Assembly (NCBI RefSeq): GCF_050529585.1
Contig: NZ_CP172882.1
Location: forward strand, 2,232,001 to 2,296,000
DNA: 64,000 nucleotides
Direction: 5' to 3'
DNA from: Enterococcus_D sp050529585
Lineage (GTDB): Bacteria > Bacillota > Bacilli > Lactobacillales > Enterococcaceae
Under the pieces are notes generated by a model, which had not been told where the DNA came from, made no database searches, and was given only the letters and a program-made list of their open reading frames with translations. This document shows positions 34,290-43,707 of the stretch, one piece after another; within the stretch, counting starts at the first letter, position 1, and every line of letters starts with the position of its first letter. Position numbers and translations under genes: made by a program.

Positions 34290-35010
34290 AGGTTCGCACC
34301 CCTCTCACACCACCGTACGTACGGACCCGTATAAGGCGGTTCAATAATTTGAGTGTACGAACTGGTATTTCGAGGATATATCCATATATCCTCGAGATAC
34401 CAGTTCTTTGTCTGTAAACGAGCGATGAAGGATATGACTTTTGGCTATTTTCCAATAACCTTTCCTAGTATACGACCACTCATATGCTTTGTGTTTATCG
34501 ATTCCTAACAACATCAAATTTCTTCTTTTGGTTCGTGGATTTTTCCATTGTTTCCAGATGTATTGTCGGATTCTACGCTTCAACCATCCATTCAGCTCAT
34601 TCATAAACTTCTTCATTTCACCAATGCCATAATAGTTTATCCAACCGTTCATCAGCTGTTTGATTTCCTTGAATAGAACTGCCACACTTCGCCCACGGTT
34701 ACGTTTTGTGATTTTCTTCAATTTCTGTTTCACCGTTACTTTAGCTTTATTGTGAGGACGAATCTTAATACCTTTCTTCGTTGGGTGGATACAAAATCCA
34801 AGAAACTTTCGTTTCAAGGGACTTCCTACCGCACTCTTTTCACGATTGACAGTGAGCATCAGTTCACCTTCCAGAAAGTTGATGGCGTTACTCATCACTC
34901 GATGTCCTGCTCGATTACTCCTGATGTAGATGTTACAGTCATCGGCGTAACGAACGAACTTGTGCCCTCTTACTTCAAGGAAGCTATCAAATTCATTAAG
35001 ATAGATATTT
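34267..35010 (-). mobile_element. Group II intron, 5'-truncated
   Basis: Only the 3' part remains: the second half of the reverse transcriptase/maturase gene and the catalytic RNA end. Domain V is seen in the minus sense as GAACCGCCTTATACGGG...CCGTACG-TACGGTGGTGTGAG near 34300-34345, and the intron ends CTACTCGAT at 34267. The left break joins orf15 sequence near 35010. It is a different intron type from the intact one at 49928-52574. It cannot splice or move on its own. Confidence 0.8.
34341..35010 (-). pseudogene. Group II intron reverse transcriptase/maturase fragment
   Basis: The frame picks up at NIYLNEFDSFLEVRGHKFV, then FVRYADDCNIYI with the catalytic YADD, the thumb/maturase domain X (SVAVLFKEIKQLMNGWINYYG) and the C-terminal GYWKIAKSHILHRSFTDKEL, ending near 34341. 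The N-terminal fingers and palm are missing. The open reading frame starting at 34898 covers only part of it. Confidence 0.85.
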
Positions 35011-36334
35011 GCGGTTTGCGCATCACTCTTCTGCCCATGGACTGACTATCATTACTTTGGAGGTTAAACATACTCATAGTGTCCCCCAATTTGAAATAAA
35101 TCCCGGCAAAAGTCACAATTTGAAGAAACGCCACCATAAAGAATGGATAGGTGGCTGAAATAGTGAAAAACATCGTGGAAATACTAAATGCAGTCGTGAT
35201 TACCAGTGTGACTCCCGCTCGCATCATGATCGTATTGAATAAACGAATAATCGCCTTCTTCCCCAAGCTCTCATAAGTCGGCAACATGGACAATAAGAAA
35301 CTGATAGGAAGAAACATCGCAAAGATAATGAAGAGAATTTGCGAAAACAACATAATCCCGGTTAGGAGAAAGACAAAGAAGGAGATCCCAATATTGAACA
35401 ACACCAAAAAGACCACGGTTCCTAAGCGGTTCATGGTCTTCGTAATACTTAGATTCGCATTGTCGTTGTCTTCAATCTCGGCTTTAACCGCTCCTTCCCG
35501 ATCCTTCCCCTTATTTTCATCAGGACTTACAGATAAAATCTTATTGGCTCGCTCTTCTCCTATTTCTTCTATATTGGAATCATCGAATTGCAATAGTAAC
35601 CAGGGTTGTTGGACTTGGATGGAAAACAAACTATCACGGATCAAATCCACACTATCTTTTCCTTGGCTTTCCGAATTAGGTACCACAATATCAGTACCGA
35701 GGCTAAGAGCCGCTTCACTGACATCTGAGCTAAAATCATTGATTTTTGTGATATAAGTAGGCGCATAGGCAATAAAGGAACCTGAAAGTAGAAAGATCAT
35801 CACAAAATTTATCACGGCCCGAACTGCTTTGGTGGTTTCTCGTTTAATCAATCCGGTGTACGCAACATAAGCTCCTAATGCCAAAATCATCAATAACAGA
35901 AATCCAAAGTAGAATCCAGAAGTTTGAAAACCATTTTCGTTTATACCAGCTAGCGTCTGGATATTCTTCCCAATACTTTCAGCCGTATCCGAAATAAAAT
36001 CCAATTTATAAGCCTCTTGAACCACATAACCTGTGGCATTCGACAAATACAAACTAACGGTCCAAATAAAATTGGTTATGGCATAAAGACCATACATCAC
36101 GCTTTTGCCTAGTCCATCCCCCCAATTCCAAGGCAGCCAATCCCAAGAACTATCGACAAAGAAATCCAGTTGATAGTTGTTCAAAGAATATTGGGAGTAA
36201 AGATTCCCTGCCTCCACCGTATCATCTACAAGGCCTGTTGCCTCTGCCACCGTCCCGATTAAGCTCAAAAGGATGATAAGAGAAAATAGACAAACCAAAA
36301 CAATTCCCACAGTCCGAAAAAGTTTCTTTTTCAT
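35010..36334 (-). pseudogene. Truncated copy of Tn916 orf15
   Basis: From ATG 36334 (MKKKLFRTVG, with GAGGGG before it) it matches the first two thirds of the complete orf15 at 53505-55634, up to MGRRVMRKPQ, and then runs into group II intron sequence and a stop. The membrane part is retained and the basic cytoplasmic tail is lost. Bases 35391-36031 are identical to 54691-55331 while the flanks differ at many positions. It is probably non-functional or could make a shortened membrane protein. Confidence 0.85.
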
Positions 36335-36338
36335 CCCC

Positions 36339-37055
36339 TCACTCCATTCTCTCTTGAACCGGCGGACGGGTATCAAAGGCATGGAAGAGTTCTTCAAAGA
36401 CTGGATGAACCTGAACCACTCCTACCCGACCATACAAATCTTGCATCAAGCATTGGCCATTTTCTAAATCCCGTAATCGTTTCTGATTGCTTTCGTCTTC
36501 TTGATCCAGACCAAAGAATTCCAAAGTCTTTTTGATCTCATGAATATCGGTACTACGAAAAGCAAACTTTAAGCCGATATTGTTTTTCAAGCGTTCATCC
36601 AGTAAATCGTCACTGTTTTGCGTGACAAAATAAACACCAGCATTCATGGCACGGCCAGCACGAACTAGTTTGTTGGAGAGTGTTTTTCCTTGAGCGACTT
36701 GAAGGAAACTCCAAGCTTCATCCAAGTCCACAATCTTGAAGATTTCTCGGTTACTATGGATAAAATCCAAAGCAAAAGTGGATATAACGATTAGCATGGA
36801 AACACTAAGCAATTCCATGGTGGTATATTCTTCAAAAGTCGTTTCTGCATCTGGTAAAACCAGATCTGCCACTTGAATAATATTCAACTGTTTGTCTAAA
36901 CTAATCGATTGGGTAATCGAGCCATCTGAGAAAAGCAAATGGGCAAAATCATAATCAGTAAAGGACTCAATATGATCCGCGATATTTTCTACGACTGGTG
37001 ATTCGTCTTTACGCAATTCAGTGATGACTTGTAATAACCCTCGCTGATTGCTCTG
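36339..37055 (-). pseudogene. 3' fragment of Tn916 orf16 (VirB4-type ATPase)
   Basis: Encodes the last quarter of the ATPase (from NQRGLLQVITELRKDE to ERME), matching the complete orf16 at 55639-58086. The Walker A region is missing, so it cannot work as an ATPase. Its upstream border at 37055 joins the first 12 codons of an orf8 copy. The stop overlaps the ribosome-binding site of the orf15 copy, as in the full locus. Confidence 0.88.
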
Positions 37056-37090
37056 GGTATAGAAGGTATGGATCGCCTATTTTTCTTCAT
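37055..37090 (-). pseudogene. First 12 codons of a second orf8
   Basis: ATG 37090 begins MKKNRRSIPSIP inside the end of the second orf7, exactly as orf8 does at 21855 (MKKTKRYIPSIP). After these codons the sequence becomes orf16. It is the clearest mark of a deletion join between two ICE copies. Confidence 0.8.
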
Positions 37091-37505
37091 AGTCGTCACC
37101 CAAAAATTCTCCTAAATCTTCTAAAGCCACTTGTCGTTGATACCAAACACTGCCAAGACTTTTCCCAATAATATCGCCAATTTCACGATCATTGAGACCG
37201 ATGAAGAAGGACATCAAAATGATTTCTTGCCTTAGACTAGGTAGTTCTGCAATCGCATTTGCCAACGCCTCATTTGAAATATAGATCTTTATACCAAGAA
37301 CAATATAACTGCCACTATTATTCAAATTTGGTTCTGAATAATAGAACTCTGTACCTAACCCTTTTTGTTCTAATATTTCCATTGAAATTTGACGTTGGCG
37401 AAATCTTACGTATTTCTTTTGAATGTTTAATGCCTCATTGCGGACTACTTTCTTACAAAAACTGTCAAACACGTGCCGAATGTGGGTTTCCTCTGAGTCG
37501 CCCAT
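37077..37505 (-). CDS. Second Tn916 ORF7-like sigma-factor-like regulator
   Basis: 142 aa from ATG 37505, with GAGGAGG before it. Clearly paralogous to the gene at 21842 (same HVFDSFCKKVVRNEA start, same SFFIGLNDREIGDIIGKSLGSVWYQRQ helix-turn-helix) but with changes throughout, especially near residues 65-85. It sits at the left edge of the second cargo, the place orf7 has in Tn916. It is intact, so the element may carry two ORF7 activators. Confidence 0.88.
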   Translation of the reverse strand: MGDSEETHIRHVFDSFCKKVVRNEALNIQKKYVRFRQRQISMEILEQKGLGTEFYYSEPNLNNSGSYIVLGIKIYISNEALANAIAELPSLRQEIILMSFFIGLNDREIGDIIGKSLGSVWYQRQVALEDLGEFLGDDYEEK

Positions 37506-37665
37506 AAAATTCTCCTCCTCAAAAAATTCATTCAACTCGTTTTACTTCTATCCCTTTCCATTATTACTACAATCTAGGAGTGAGCATTTTTCGAAAAATA
37601 CTAAAAATTTTTCAAAATAAAAAAAAGCATACAGACAATAAACTGTCTATACGCCTCACAAACTC
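37506..37665 (-). repeat. Leader repeat upstream of orf7, copy 2
   Basis: Matches 22271-22430, including the hairpin at 37627-37655. The rest of the gap to 37930 has no convincing gene. Confidence 0.75.
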
Positions 37666-37930
37666 TATTCTATACATCTAATTTTGGCTGTCCTGCAAAA
37701 AATATGTGTTAGCCTCCATCGAAAGATCAAACTTTGGAAAACATCATTATAACTTTGCTTGGTAAGAGCTTTGCTAAAACATGATATGACTTGTATACAA
37801 AATGTGGAGTGTATTCCAATAAATAGGAAGGATTACAAAATTTGAAACCAAATAAGTAAAAAACACTGTCACTTTGAATTAATTTGAAATAGTAAATTCT
37901 CATTAAACTATTGAAATGCTGATACCAAAA

Positions 37931-37972
37931 AACGAAGTACTTTTCGTTCATACCAACTTAAAGCACTTCGTT
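37931..37972 (-). terminator. Terminator of the fructoside operon
   Basis: AACGAAGTACTTT/AAAGCACTTCGTT stem (one wobble) followed by a run of T in the minus sense, just after the VOC gene. Confidence 0.85.
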
Positions 37973-37978
37973 ATCTAT

Positions 37979-38353
37979 TTATTTCTTCACTTGGCTAATC
38001 TCTATAATCTCATGATTTGGTCCGTAGAAATTAAAGTAACGGATTCCTTTTTCCCAGAATGGTAATTCCATAATATTTTTATCTAATAATTCATATCCTA
38101 AATCTTGAATTGAATTGAATGCTTCGTCTATATCATCTGTATCTAATGCTAAATGATCAATAGCACCTCTACACTCAGTAGTTTTATCTTCCCATATTTC
38201 AATTATCATTCCATTCAACTCGAAAAAGCCGACTTTACTTTCCGCATTCATTTCTTCATTAATTTGCCGAAACCCCAAGGATTTATAAAAGATTTTTGAA
38301 GCTTCAAAATCTTTTGTTGGAATTCCAATATGTTGTAAACCATTTAATTTCAC
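37979..38353 (-). CDS. VOC/glyoxalase-family protein
   Basis: 124 aa. LQHIGIPTKDFEASKIFYKSLGF and GAIDHLALDTDDIDEAFNSIQDLG are the two VOC modules. Metal ligands are suggested by His in LQHIG, Glu in IIEIWED, His in IDHLAL and Glu in IIEIS. It may be an isomerase or lyase for a sugar-derived ketone. It is the last gene before the terminator of the second cargo. Confidence 0.85.
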   Translation of the reverse strand: MKLNGLQHIGIPTKDFEASKIFYKSLGFRQINEEMNAESKVGFFELNGMIIEIWEDKTTECRGAIDHLALDTDDIDEAFNSIQDLGYELLDKNIMELPFWEKGIRYFNFYGPNHEIIEISQVKK

Positions 38354-38375
38354 TTATATCATCCCTTCTGTTGCT

Positions 38376-39020
38376 TTAAAATCCACATTCATAATTTATT
38401 GAATAATCTATTTCGTCTAGCTTGATCACTCCCTCAGTAACAGTCATACTTAATGCTGTTCCGACCTTATCATACATTCTCGTACTTAAAGCAACATTAT
38501 TAATGTATAAAACAGCTATTGTATCATCAACAATTAACTTTAGTTCATATTCTTTGCCAATTTCTAAAAAAAGGGGACGTTGCAACCCCTTATCAAACAT
38601 TTGGGGCCAAGGATAGTTCGGAGTTTTTCCGAAAGTAAGCTGATTATTAATCAATGAAATACGAAACTCATATCCTTCTTGAGTATCTCTATCTGTAAAC
38701 AGTTTTAATGCAAATTCCTTTGTCTTCGATGCAATCGTCAAAGTGGTTTCAAATAAAAAGTAATCTTTGATTTCAGGAACAATGACTCTTTCTTTTTTAC
38801 CAAACTGCTTTTCTAACTCAAAACTTGAAAATGGAATGGTTTCTTTAAAGTTTTTGATTATGTTTTCAGGCAGCTTAACTCCAAGAGTTTTGTCTTCCTT
38901 TTGAATAATCTGATGTGGGACGAATGCCCCACCCCAATCCCAGATATTTTGATCATTCTCATCCTCTTTTGTTGCCACCCAGCCAGTTAGAAAACGCCCA
39001 GTTTCATTAGTAATTTCCAT
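38376..39020 (-). pseudogene. C-terminal fragment of a second GH32 enzyme
   Basis: From TGRFLTGWVATKEDEND to the end it aligns with residues about 265-470 of the complete GH32 protein at 42167-43585 (shared blocks include NYPWPQMFDKGLQRP and the final beta-sandwich). The catalytic five-bladed propeller with nucleophile and acid/base is absent. Its upstream edge is fused to the start of a LevR-like gene, so a deletion removed the catalytic half. Probably inactive. Confidence 0.8.
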
Positions 39021-39150
39021 CAGAAAATAACTGATTCAAATAGTGGGAGGCAACATTTATTTTAATACAAAATTTCATTGCAATGTCTTGGGCGGAGAAA
39101 CTGCAATCCTGCAAATTATTTTTAATATACTCTAATACTTCATCTTTCAT
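39007..39150 (-). pseudogene. N-terminal fragment of a LevR-type regulator
   Basis: ATG 39150 begins MKDEVLEYIKNNL; SFSAQDIAMKFCIKINVASHYLNQLF is the helix-turn-helix start typical of LevR-like sigma-54 activators that control mannose-class PTS operons. After about 45 codons it runs into GH32 sequence and stops. The central AAA+ domain and PTS regulation domains are gone. Confidence 0.6.
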
Positions 39151-39242
39151 TTTTTTTCACTTTTAGGCGTCCCTTCAATTACTAATTGAATAAAAAAGAT
39201 CGCATCAACCAAACAAATAGTCGAGACGATCTTTTTTCCAAA

Positions 39243-40115
39243 TTAAGCTTTTTCTTTAGCGTCTCTTGCTAAAGCTAGACAACCTACAATACCTGAATTA
39301 TCTAACAATTTTGGTGTCATAATATAATTTTCAACATCGGGAATAGCGACATATCCATTGATCAACTCAATAAACTTATCTTGTACTCTCTTTTTTAAGT
39401 GTTCTTGTTTCATCACTCCACCACCAAATATAATGACATCGGGTGATAGCATCAATGTTGTATTATACGCACACTGAGCAATGTAATAAGCTTCTATTTC
39501 CCAAGCAACGTCATTTTCAGTCAACTCTTGTCCCTTTGTACCTGATCTTCTTTCGATTGCTGGACCAGCAGCCAAGCCCTCTAAACAATCATCGTGGAAT
39601 GGACATGTCCCAGAAAAATTGTCTTTAATGTGTCGTTTTACAATCATATGTCCCATTTCTGGATGACTAAAACCTTCAATGAAGTTTCCGTTTTGGATAG
39701 CGCCACCTCCTATGCCCGTTCCTACGGTATAGTAAACAACACTTGAATGGCCTCTACCATTTCCTGAAACATGTTCACCATAGCAAGAAGCATTCACATC
39801 AGTCGTCCAAGCAATTGGAATATTAAAATGCTTTTTTAAGCTTCCAATAAAATCAAAATACTGCCAAGCAAGTTTTGGCGTTGAAGTGATGAAACCATAT
39901 GTTTTAGATTCACAATGAATGTCAATAGGACCGAACGAACCCACTCCGATACCTTCTAAATCATCTTTATGATGATTAAAAAAATCTAAAACTAAATTCA
40001 TTGTTTCTTTGGGTGTAGTCGTGGGAAAGCTGACTTTTTCAAATATGTTCAAATCTTTATCTCCAATGGCACAAACAAATTTTGTTCCACCAGCTTCAAT
40101 AGCCCCAAAAACCAT
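39243..40115 (-). CDS. scrK: Fructokinase (ROK family)
   Basis: 290 aa. ATP-binding GAIEAGGTKFVCAIG at the start, the catalytic Asp in TTDVNASCYGE, GTGIGGGAI, and the Zn motif H-x9-CPFHDDCLEG (EMGH followed by TCPFHDDC). It phosphorylates the fructose released by the GH32 enzyme to fructose-6-phosphate. Part of the second-cargo operon, downstream of the PTS genes. Confidence 0.93.
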   Translation of the reverse strand: MVFGAIEAGGTKFVCAIGDKDLNIFEKVSFPTTTPKETMNLVLDFFNHHKDDLEGIGVGSFGPIDIHCESKTYGFITSTPKLAWQYFDFIGSLKKHFNIPIAWTTDVNASCYGEHVSGNGRGHSSVVYYTVGTGIGGGAIQNGNFIEGFSHPEMGHMIVKRHIKDNFSGTCPFHDDCLEGLAAGPAIERRSGTKGQELTENDVAWEIEAYYIAQCAYNTTLMLSPDVIIFGGGVMKQEHLKKRVQDKFIELINGYVAIPDVENYIMTPKLLDNSGIVGCLALARDAKEKA

Positions 40116-40150
40116 ACATTTTCCTCGATTCTATTATTAATTACTTATCA

Positions 40151-40618
40151 TTAGCCAAGAACAAACAATTCTTGTCCTTGTTTTACTTCTTCAAGTTTCG
40201 GAATGAAAATTTCATCTTGGTAGTCTGGAAAAACAACAATGACATCTTTAGCCTTGTGATTCTTTTCAAAAACTACAAAATCAATGGTCATAAGAATATC
40301 CCCAGCCTTCACCTTTTGTCCTTCTTGAACTCTAATATCAAATCCCTCACCACTTAATTCAACTGTATCCATTCCTACATGTACAAGTAACTCAATTCCT
40401 GATTTTGTTTTTATTCCTAAGGCATGTTTTGTAGGAAAAATACTTGAAACAAAACCCTCGATTGGGGATACAATCGTTTCATTTCTCGCATCAACTGCAA
40501 ATCCTTGTCCCATCATTCCTTTTGAAAAGACTGGATCACTTAATTCCGACAGTTTTTCAAAAACACCGGTAGCAGGTGCTACAACGCTTATTTCATTTTT
40601 TCTAAAATAATTAAACAT
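40151..40618 (-). CDS. PTS glucose-type EIIA protein
   Basis: 155 aa, EIIA-Glc/Crr fold. The phosphorylated His is in GIELLVHVGMDTVEL; the partner His is in TKHALGIK. It passes phosphate from HPr to the EIIB domain of the adjacent EIIBC. Ten bases separate the two genes, so they make one system. Confidence 0.92.
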   Translation of the reverse strand: MFNYFRKNEISVVAPATGVFEKLSELSDPVFSKGMMGQGFAVDARNETIVSPIEGFVSSIFPTKHALGIKTKSGIELLVHVGMDTVELSGEGFDIRVQEGQKVKAGDILMTIDFVVFEKNHKAKDVIVVFPDYQDEIFIPKLEEVKQGQELFVLG

Positions 40619-40627
40619 GCTCTCATC

Positions 40628-42097
40628 TCACTTTACTTGGACTGGCAATTTTTTTGAGTCAGTTTTTTCTGCAACTTTACGGTGTTTAGCTTCAGGAATA
40701 AATACTTTATATTTATCATAAGCGAGAATAAAAATGATTGGTAAAATGAATGCTATGAGATTACCAAATATATAAGGAAGAACTGGATTAGCAATAGTCA
40801 GACCTGGCAATACAGTCAATCCTTGTCCAATGGCTTTTACATCAAAAATTTTCATAAATGCTCCACCAAAACCAGCACCAATAAACGAGCAAACAAAAGG
40901 AACGATCGAATATTTCAAATTAACAGCAAAGATAGCCGGTTCAGTAATACCTACTAGTGTTGGAATAAAGCTTGAAATCGCAATATCTCTATCTTTAGAT
41001 TTTTTCTTAAAGAGTAAATACATACCAATACAACCGCCACCTTGGGCAATAATTGAAACTGACCAAATAGGTTGGATATAATTGAATCCAGTTGTTGCGA
41101 CTAGGTTTGCCTCAATACCTTGAATAGCATGTTGTGTTCCTGTTACAACTAATGGTTGTAACGCGCCTGCAAAAACAAAAGCACCAAAGGCACCCATCTT
41201 CATATATAGGAAATCAATGATTCCACCTAAAACATTACCGATAAAATTCCCCAATGGACCAAACACTAAAAATAGTGCAAAGTTGGCAAGAACAATTGTC
41301 ACAGTTGGGACTAAAATGTAAGCAAGTACTTGAGGAGAATATTTATTTGTAATTTTCTCAACTTTTGCTAAAAACCATGAAGTCAAAATTGCTGGGAAAA
41401 CACCACCTTGAAATGCAACTGCTGGAATACTTAATCCAAACAAATGCCAATAATCAGGTTTTACAGTCTCCATGACGAAATCATTACGATTAACTAGTCC
41501 TGGATGAATCATTACGAATCCTACAAGTAACCCCAAAATTGGATTTCCGCCAAATCGTTTTGTTGCAGAATACATAACTAAAACTGGTAAATAATCAAAT
41601 GTAGTTGCAATAATACCTAGAAATTTGGATAAATCATTTAGAAACACATTGTGATCAGCGAATGAGCCATCCATTCCAAACATTCCAGGAGTGGTTATCA
41701 ATGATCGGATTCCTAAAACCATTGCAGCTCCGATAAAAGCTGGAATAATCGGAATAAAGATATCCGAAAAAACTTTAAAAGCTCGTTGAAGTCTATTTCC
41801 TGAATTATTAACTCCTTCGTCTTTCATTTCAGAAACGGATACTTCCTTAGCTCCTGTCAATTCAACAAATTCTTTGTAAACCTTTTCAACTGTGCCTGTT
41901 CCGAAAATTACTTGCAACTGTCCGCTATTGAAAAGAACCCCTTTTGCACCTTCTACTTCCTCAAGCATTTCCATATTCGCTTTACTTTTATCTTTAAGGA
42001 TTAAACGTAAACGGGTAATGCAATGGGTTGCACTTACGATATTCTCCTTTCCTCCAACATTGTCCAGTACATCTTCGGCAATTTTTCTGTATTCCAT
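40628..42097 (-). CDS. scrA: PTS sucrose-family EIIBC permease
   Basis: 489 aa. N-terminal EIIB domain with the phosphorylated Cys in SATHCITRLRLILKD; the EIIC part has about ten membrane spans with GITEPAIFAVNLKY as the sugar-site motif. Family: sucrose/beta-glucoside/trehalose type. With GH32 and fructokinase neighbours the sugar is probably sucrose or another fructoside. Confidence 0.9.
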   Translation of the reverse strand: MEYRKIAEDVLDNVGGKENIVSATHCITRLRLILKDKSKANMEMLEEVEGAKGVLFNSGQLQVIFGTGTVEKVYKEFVELTGAKEVSVSEMKDEGVNNSGNRLQRAFKVFSDIFIPIIPAFIGAAMVLGIRSLITTPGMFGMDGSFADHNVFLNDLSKFLGIIATTFDYLPVLVMYSATKRFGGNPILGLLVGFVMIHPGLVNRNDFVMETVKPDYWHLFGLSIPAVAFQGGVFPAILTSWFLAKVEKITNKYSPQVLAYILVPTVTIVLANFALFLVFGPLGNFIGNVLGGIIDFLYMKMGAFGAFVFAGALQPLVVTGTQHAIQGIEANLVATTGFNYIQPIWSVSIIAQGGGCIGMYLLFKKKSKDRDIAISSFIPTLVGITEPAIFAVNLKYSIVPFVCSFIGAGFGGAFMKIFDVKAIGQGLTVLPGLTIANPVLPYIFGNLIAFILPIIFILAYDKYKVFIPEAKHRKVAEKTDSKKLPVQVK

Positions 42098-42166
42098 TCA
42101 TTTATCCTCCCTTTATAATGTGACAGGCTAGGTTTGATTCCCATACCTGTCACATGATTATCGTTG

Positions 42167-43585
42167 TTATTTCGCTATTTCATTTGAAAACTTAGTGTTT
42201 TTAACAGTCATTGATCCATTTGTTGCTGTAATAGTAATTGCTTCACCAAAGCAATCATGTACACGAGCATTAAGAGCGATTCCATCAATATAAAGTGTCA
42301 TTATATTATCATCAACAATTACTTTTAGTTTATAAGATTGGTTAGGATTTAAAGATATAGGTCTAATAAGTCCTTTATCCATATATTGAAACCAAGGGTA
42401 ACAAGGGTTTTTATCAAATGTAAGACGCCCCTCATCTAAATTGAAGCGATATTCGTAAGATTCATCTGTCTCAAGGTTTTTATATAATCTCAGTGAAAAG
42501 TCACTAAGATTCTCATCAAATGAAATTGTTGTTTCTAAATTAAACAAAGTTCCACTATTTTTAACAAGCGTTACTTCTTCTCTTGTGTCTACTGTTTCTA
42601 TCTCTACATCAGCAATATCATGTAAATTTATGAATGCATTCCACACTTCGTCTATGGGTTTTACCCCAAGTGAAAAATTCTCTTTTTGATAGACTTCATG
42701 AGGAACCAAAGTACCTCCCCATAAATAATTGTTTTTATCATTTTCTTGATCTTTTGTTGGTACCCATCCAAATAGGACTCGACGTTCTCCATCATAAGCT
42801 GTTCTACCAGCATAATAAGCCCGTCCATCAAAAGCTTCATCTTTAGGCTTGATCCAAGGGCCTTCCAAACTTTGACTCATTCGATAGAGTATTTTATTTC
42901 CATCTGAGTATTCTGAATAGACAAGATACCACCAGTCACCAATCTTGAAAAGTTCTGGCATTTCAAACATGGTATACAATCCCGGAGCCCAAAAATCACC
43001 TTTGAATTCCCAATTAGTTAAATCTTTTGATGTAAATTTCACTAAACGTCCGGTTTGTAGATGTTTATCCTGACCCTTGCGCGCCCCTAAAATTAGTAAA
43101 TATTCTTCTTTTTCATCATCCCAAACGACAAATGGATCTCTCCAGTTTCGAATATCATACCCTTCTTGTGGTTCTAACTCCAATGCTGTTTCTGATTTTT
43201 CCCAATGAACAAAATCATCACTCTCAGCATGAAGCAACACTTGAGATGTCTTTCCCTGCGCTAAGAATTCACGATTATACCCTGTATAAAATGCGTGAAC
43301 CTTTCCATTTGCCTCAAATACAGAACCAGCGTAGATAAACTGGTCTCTCTCATTATCATCCCCTCTTAAAAGAGATTCCCCAAAGTCTTCAAAATGAACA
43401 AAATCTTTCGTAGTTGCTAAAGCCCAGCCAAACGGTTCTCCAAAAGGAACTGGATTTCTAGTATCACGTTGATGATAAATAAAGAATTTTCCTTCTTTCC
43501 CGTAAGGCATAACATCTCCGACCCAAACATCCTTAGGTTGGTAGTAAAGTTGATGATTATTGCTTTTAATTAATAATTTCTCCAT
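42167..43585 (-). CDS. GH32 family beta-fructosidase, atypical
   Basis: 472 aa, no signal peptide, so it acts on a PTS-imported (phosphorylated) fructoside. The usual nucleophile block WMNDPNG is replaced by VWVGDVMPY near residue 22, keeping the Asp. RNWRDPFV gives the transition-state Asp and FEMPEL the acid/base Glu, instead of the EC pair of common invertases. A C-terminal beta-sandwich follows (about 330-470). It is the first operon gene after the promoter at 43624. It stands in the place of ScrB, but the substrate may differ from sucrose-6-phosphate. Confidence 0.85.
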   Translation of the reverse strand: MEKLLIKSNNHQLYYQPKDVWVGDVMPYGKEGKFFIYHQRDTRNPVPFGEPFGWALATTKDFVHFEDFGESLLRGDDNERDQFIYAGSVFEANGKVHAFYTGYNREFLAQGKTSQVLLHAESDDFVHWEKSETALELEPQEGYDIRNWRDPFVVWDDEKEEYLLILGARKGQDKHLQTGRLVKFTSKDLTNWEFKGDFWAPGLYTMFEMPELFKIGDWWYLVYSEYSDGNKILYRMSQSLEGPWIKPKDEAFDGRAYYAGRTAYDGERRVLFGWVPTKDQENDKNNYLWGGTLVPHEVYQKENFSLGVKPIDEVWNAFINLHDIADVEIETVDTREEVTLVKNSGTLFNLETTISFDENLSDFSLRLYKNLETDESYEYRFNLDEGRLTFDKNPCYPWFQYMDKGLIRPISLNPNQSYKLKVIVDDNIMTLYIDGIALNARVHDCFGEAITITATNGSMTVKNTKFSNEIAK

Positions 43586-43623
43586 TTTCTTCCTCCAGTG
43601 AAAAGGTTTTTATCTTCACAACT

Positions 43624-43661
43624 AATATATGTCAACCCGTTTCATATGTCAACCCGTTTCA
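43624..43661 (-). promoter_or_regulatory. Promoter and tandem operator of the fructoside operon
   Basis: In the minus sense TTGACA (43647-43652) and TATATT (43624-43629) are 17 bases apart. A 17-bp sequence, TATGTCAACCCGTTTCA on plus, is repeated head to tail at 43628-43644 and 43645-43661, so it covers the spacer and -35 box. Its GAAAC(G) core resembles LacI-family operators. This is the expected site of the adjacent repressor. Confidence 0.7.
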
Positions 43662-43707
43662 CATAAAATATTTTTAAATCGACGAAGGAAATTCTCGCCG
43701 ATTTAAC

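Larger units (their letters stand above)
35010..37055 (-). repeat. Duplicated conjugation segment, copy 1
   Basis: About 2.05 kb shared with 54310-56355 at a constant offset of 19300. It covers the 5' part of orf15 and the 3' part of orf16. Identity is complete over the central 640 bases and lower outside. Confidence 0.9.

Noticed and set aside
37727..37951. 74-aa minus-strand ORF
   Set aside because: Starts within the terminator hairpin of the VOC gene and has no ribosome-binding site or family features.
43628..43661. Possible CRISPR-like repeat
   Set aside because: Only two adjacent 17-bp copies without spacers, located on a promoter. No cas genes are present in the window.
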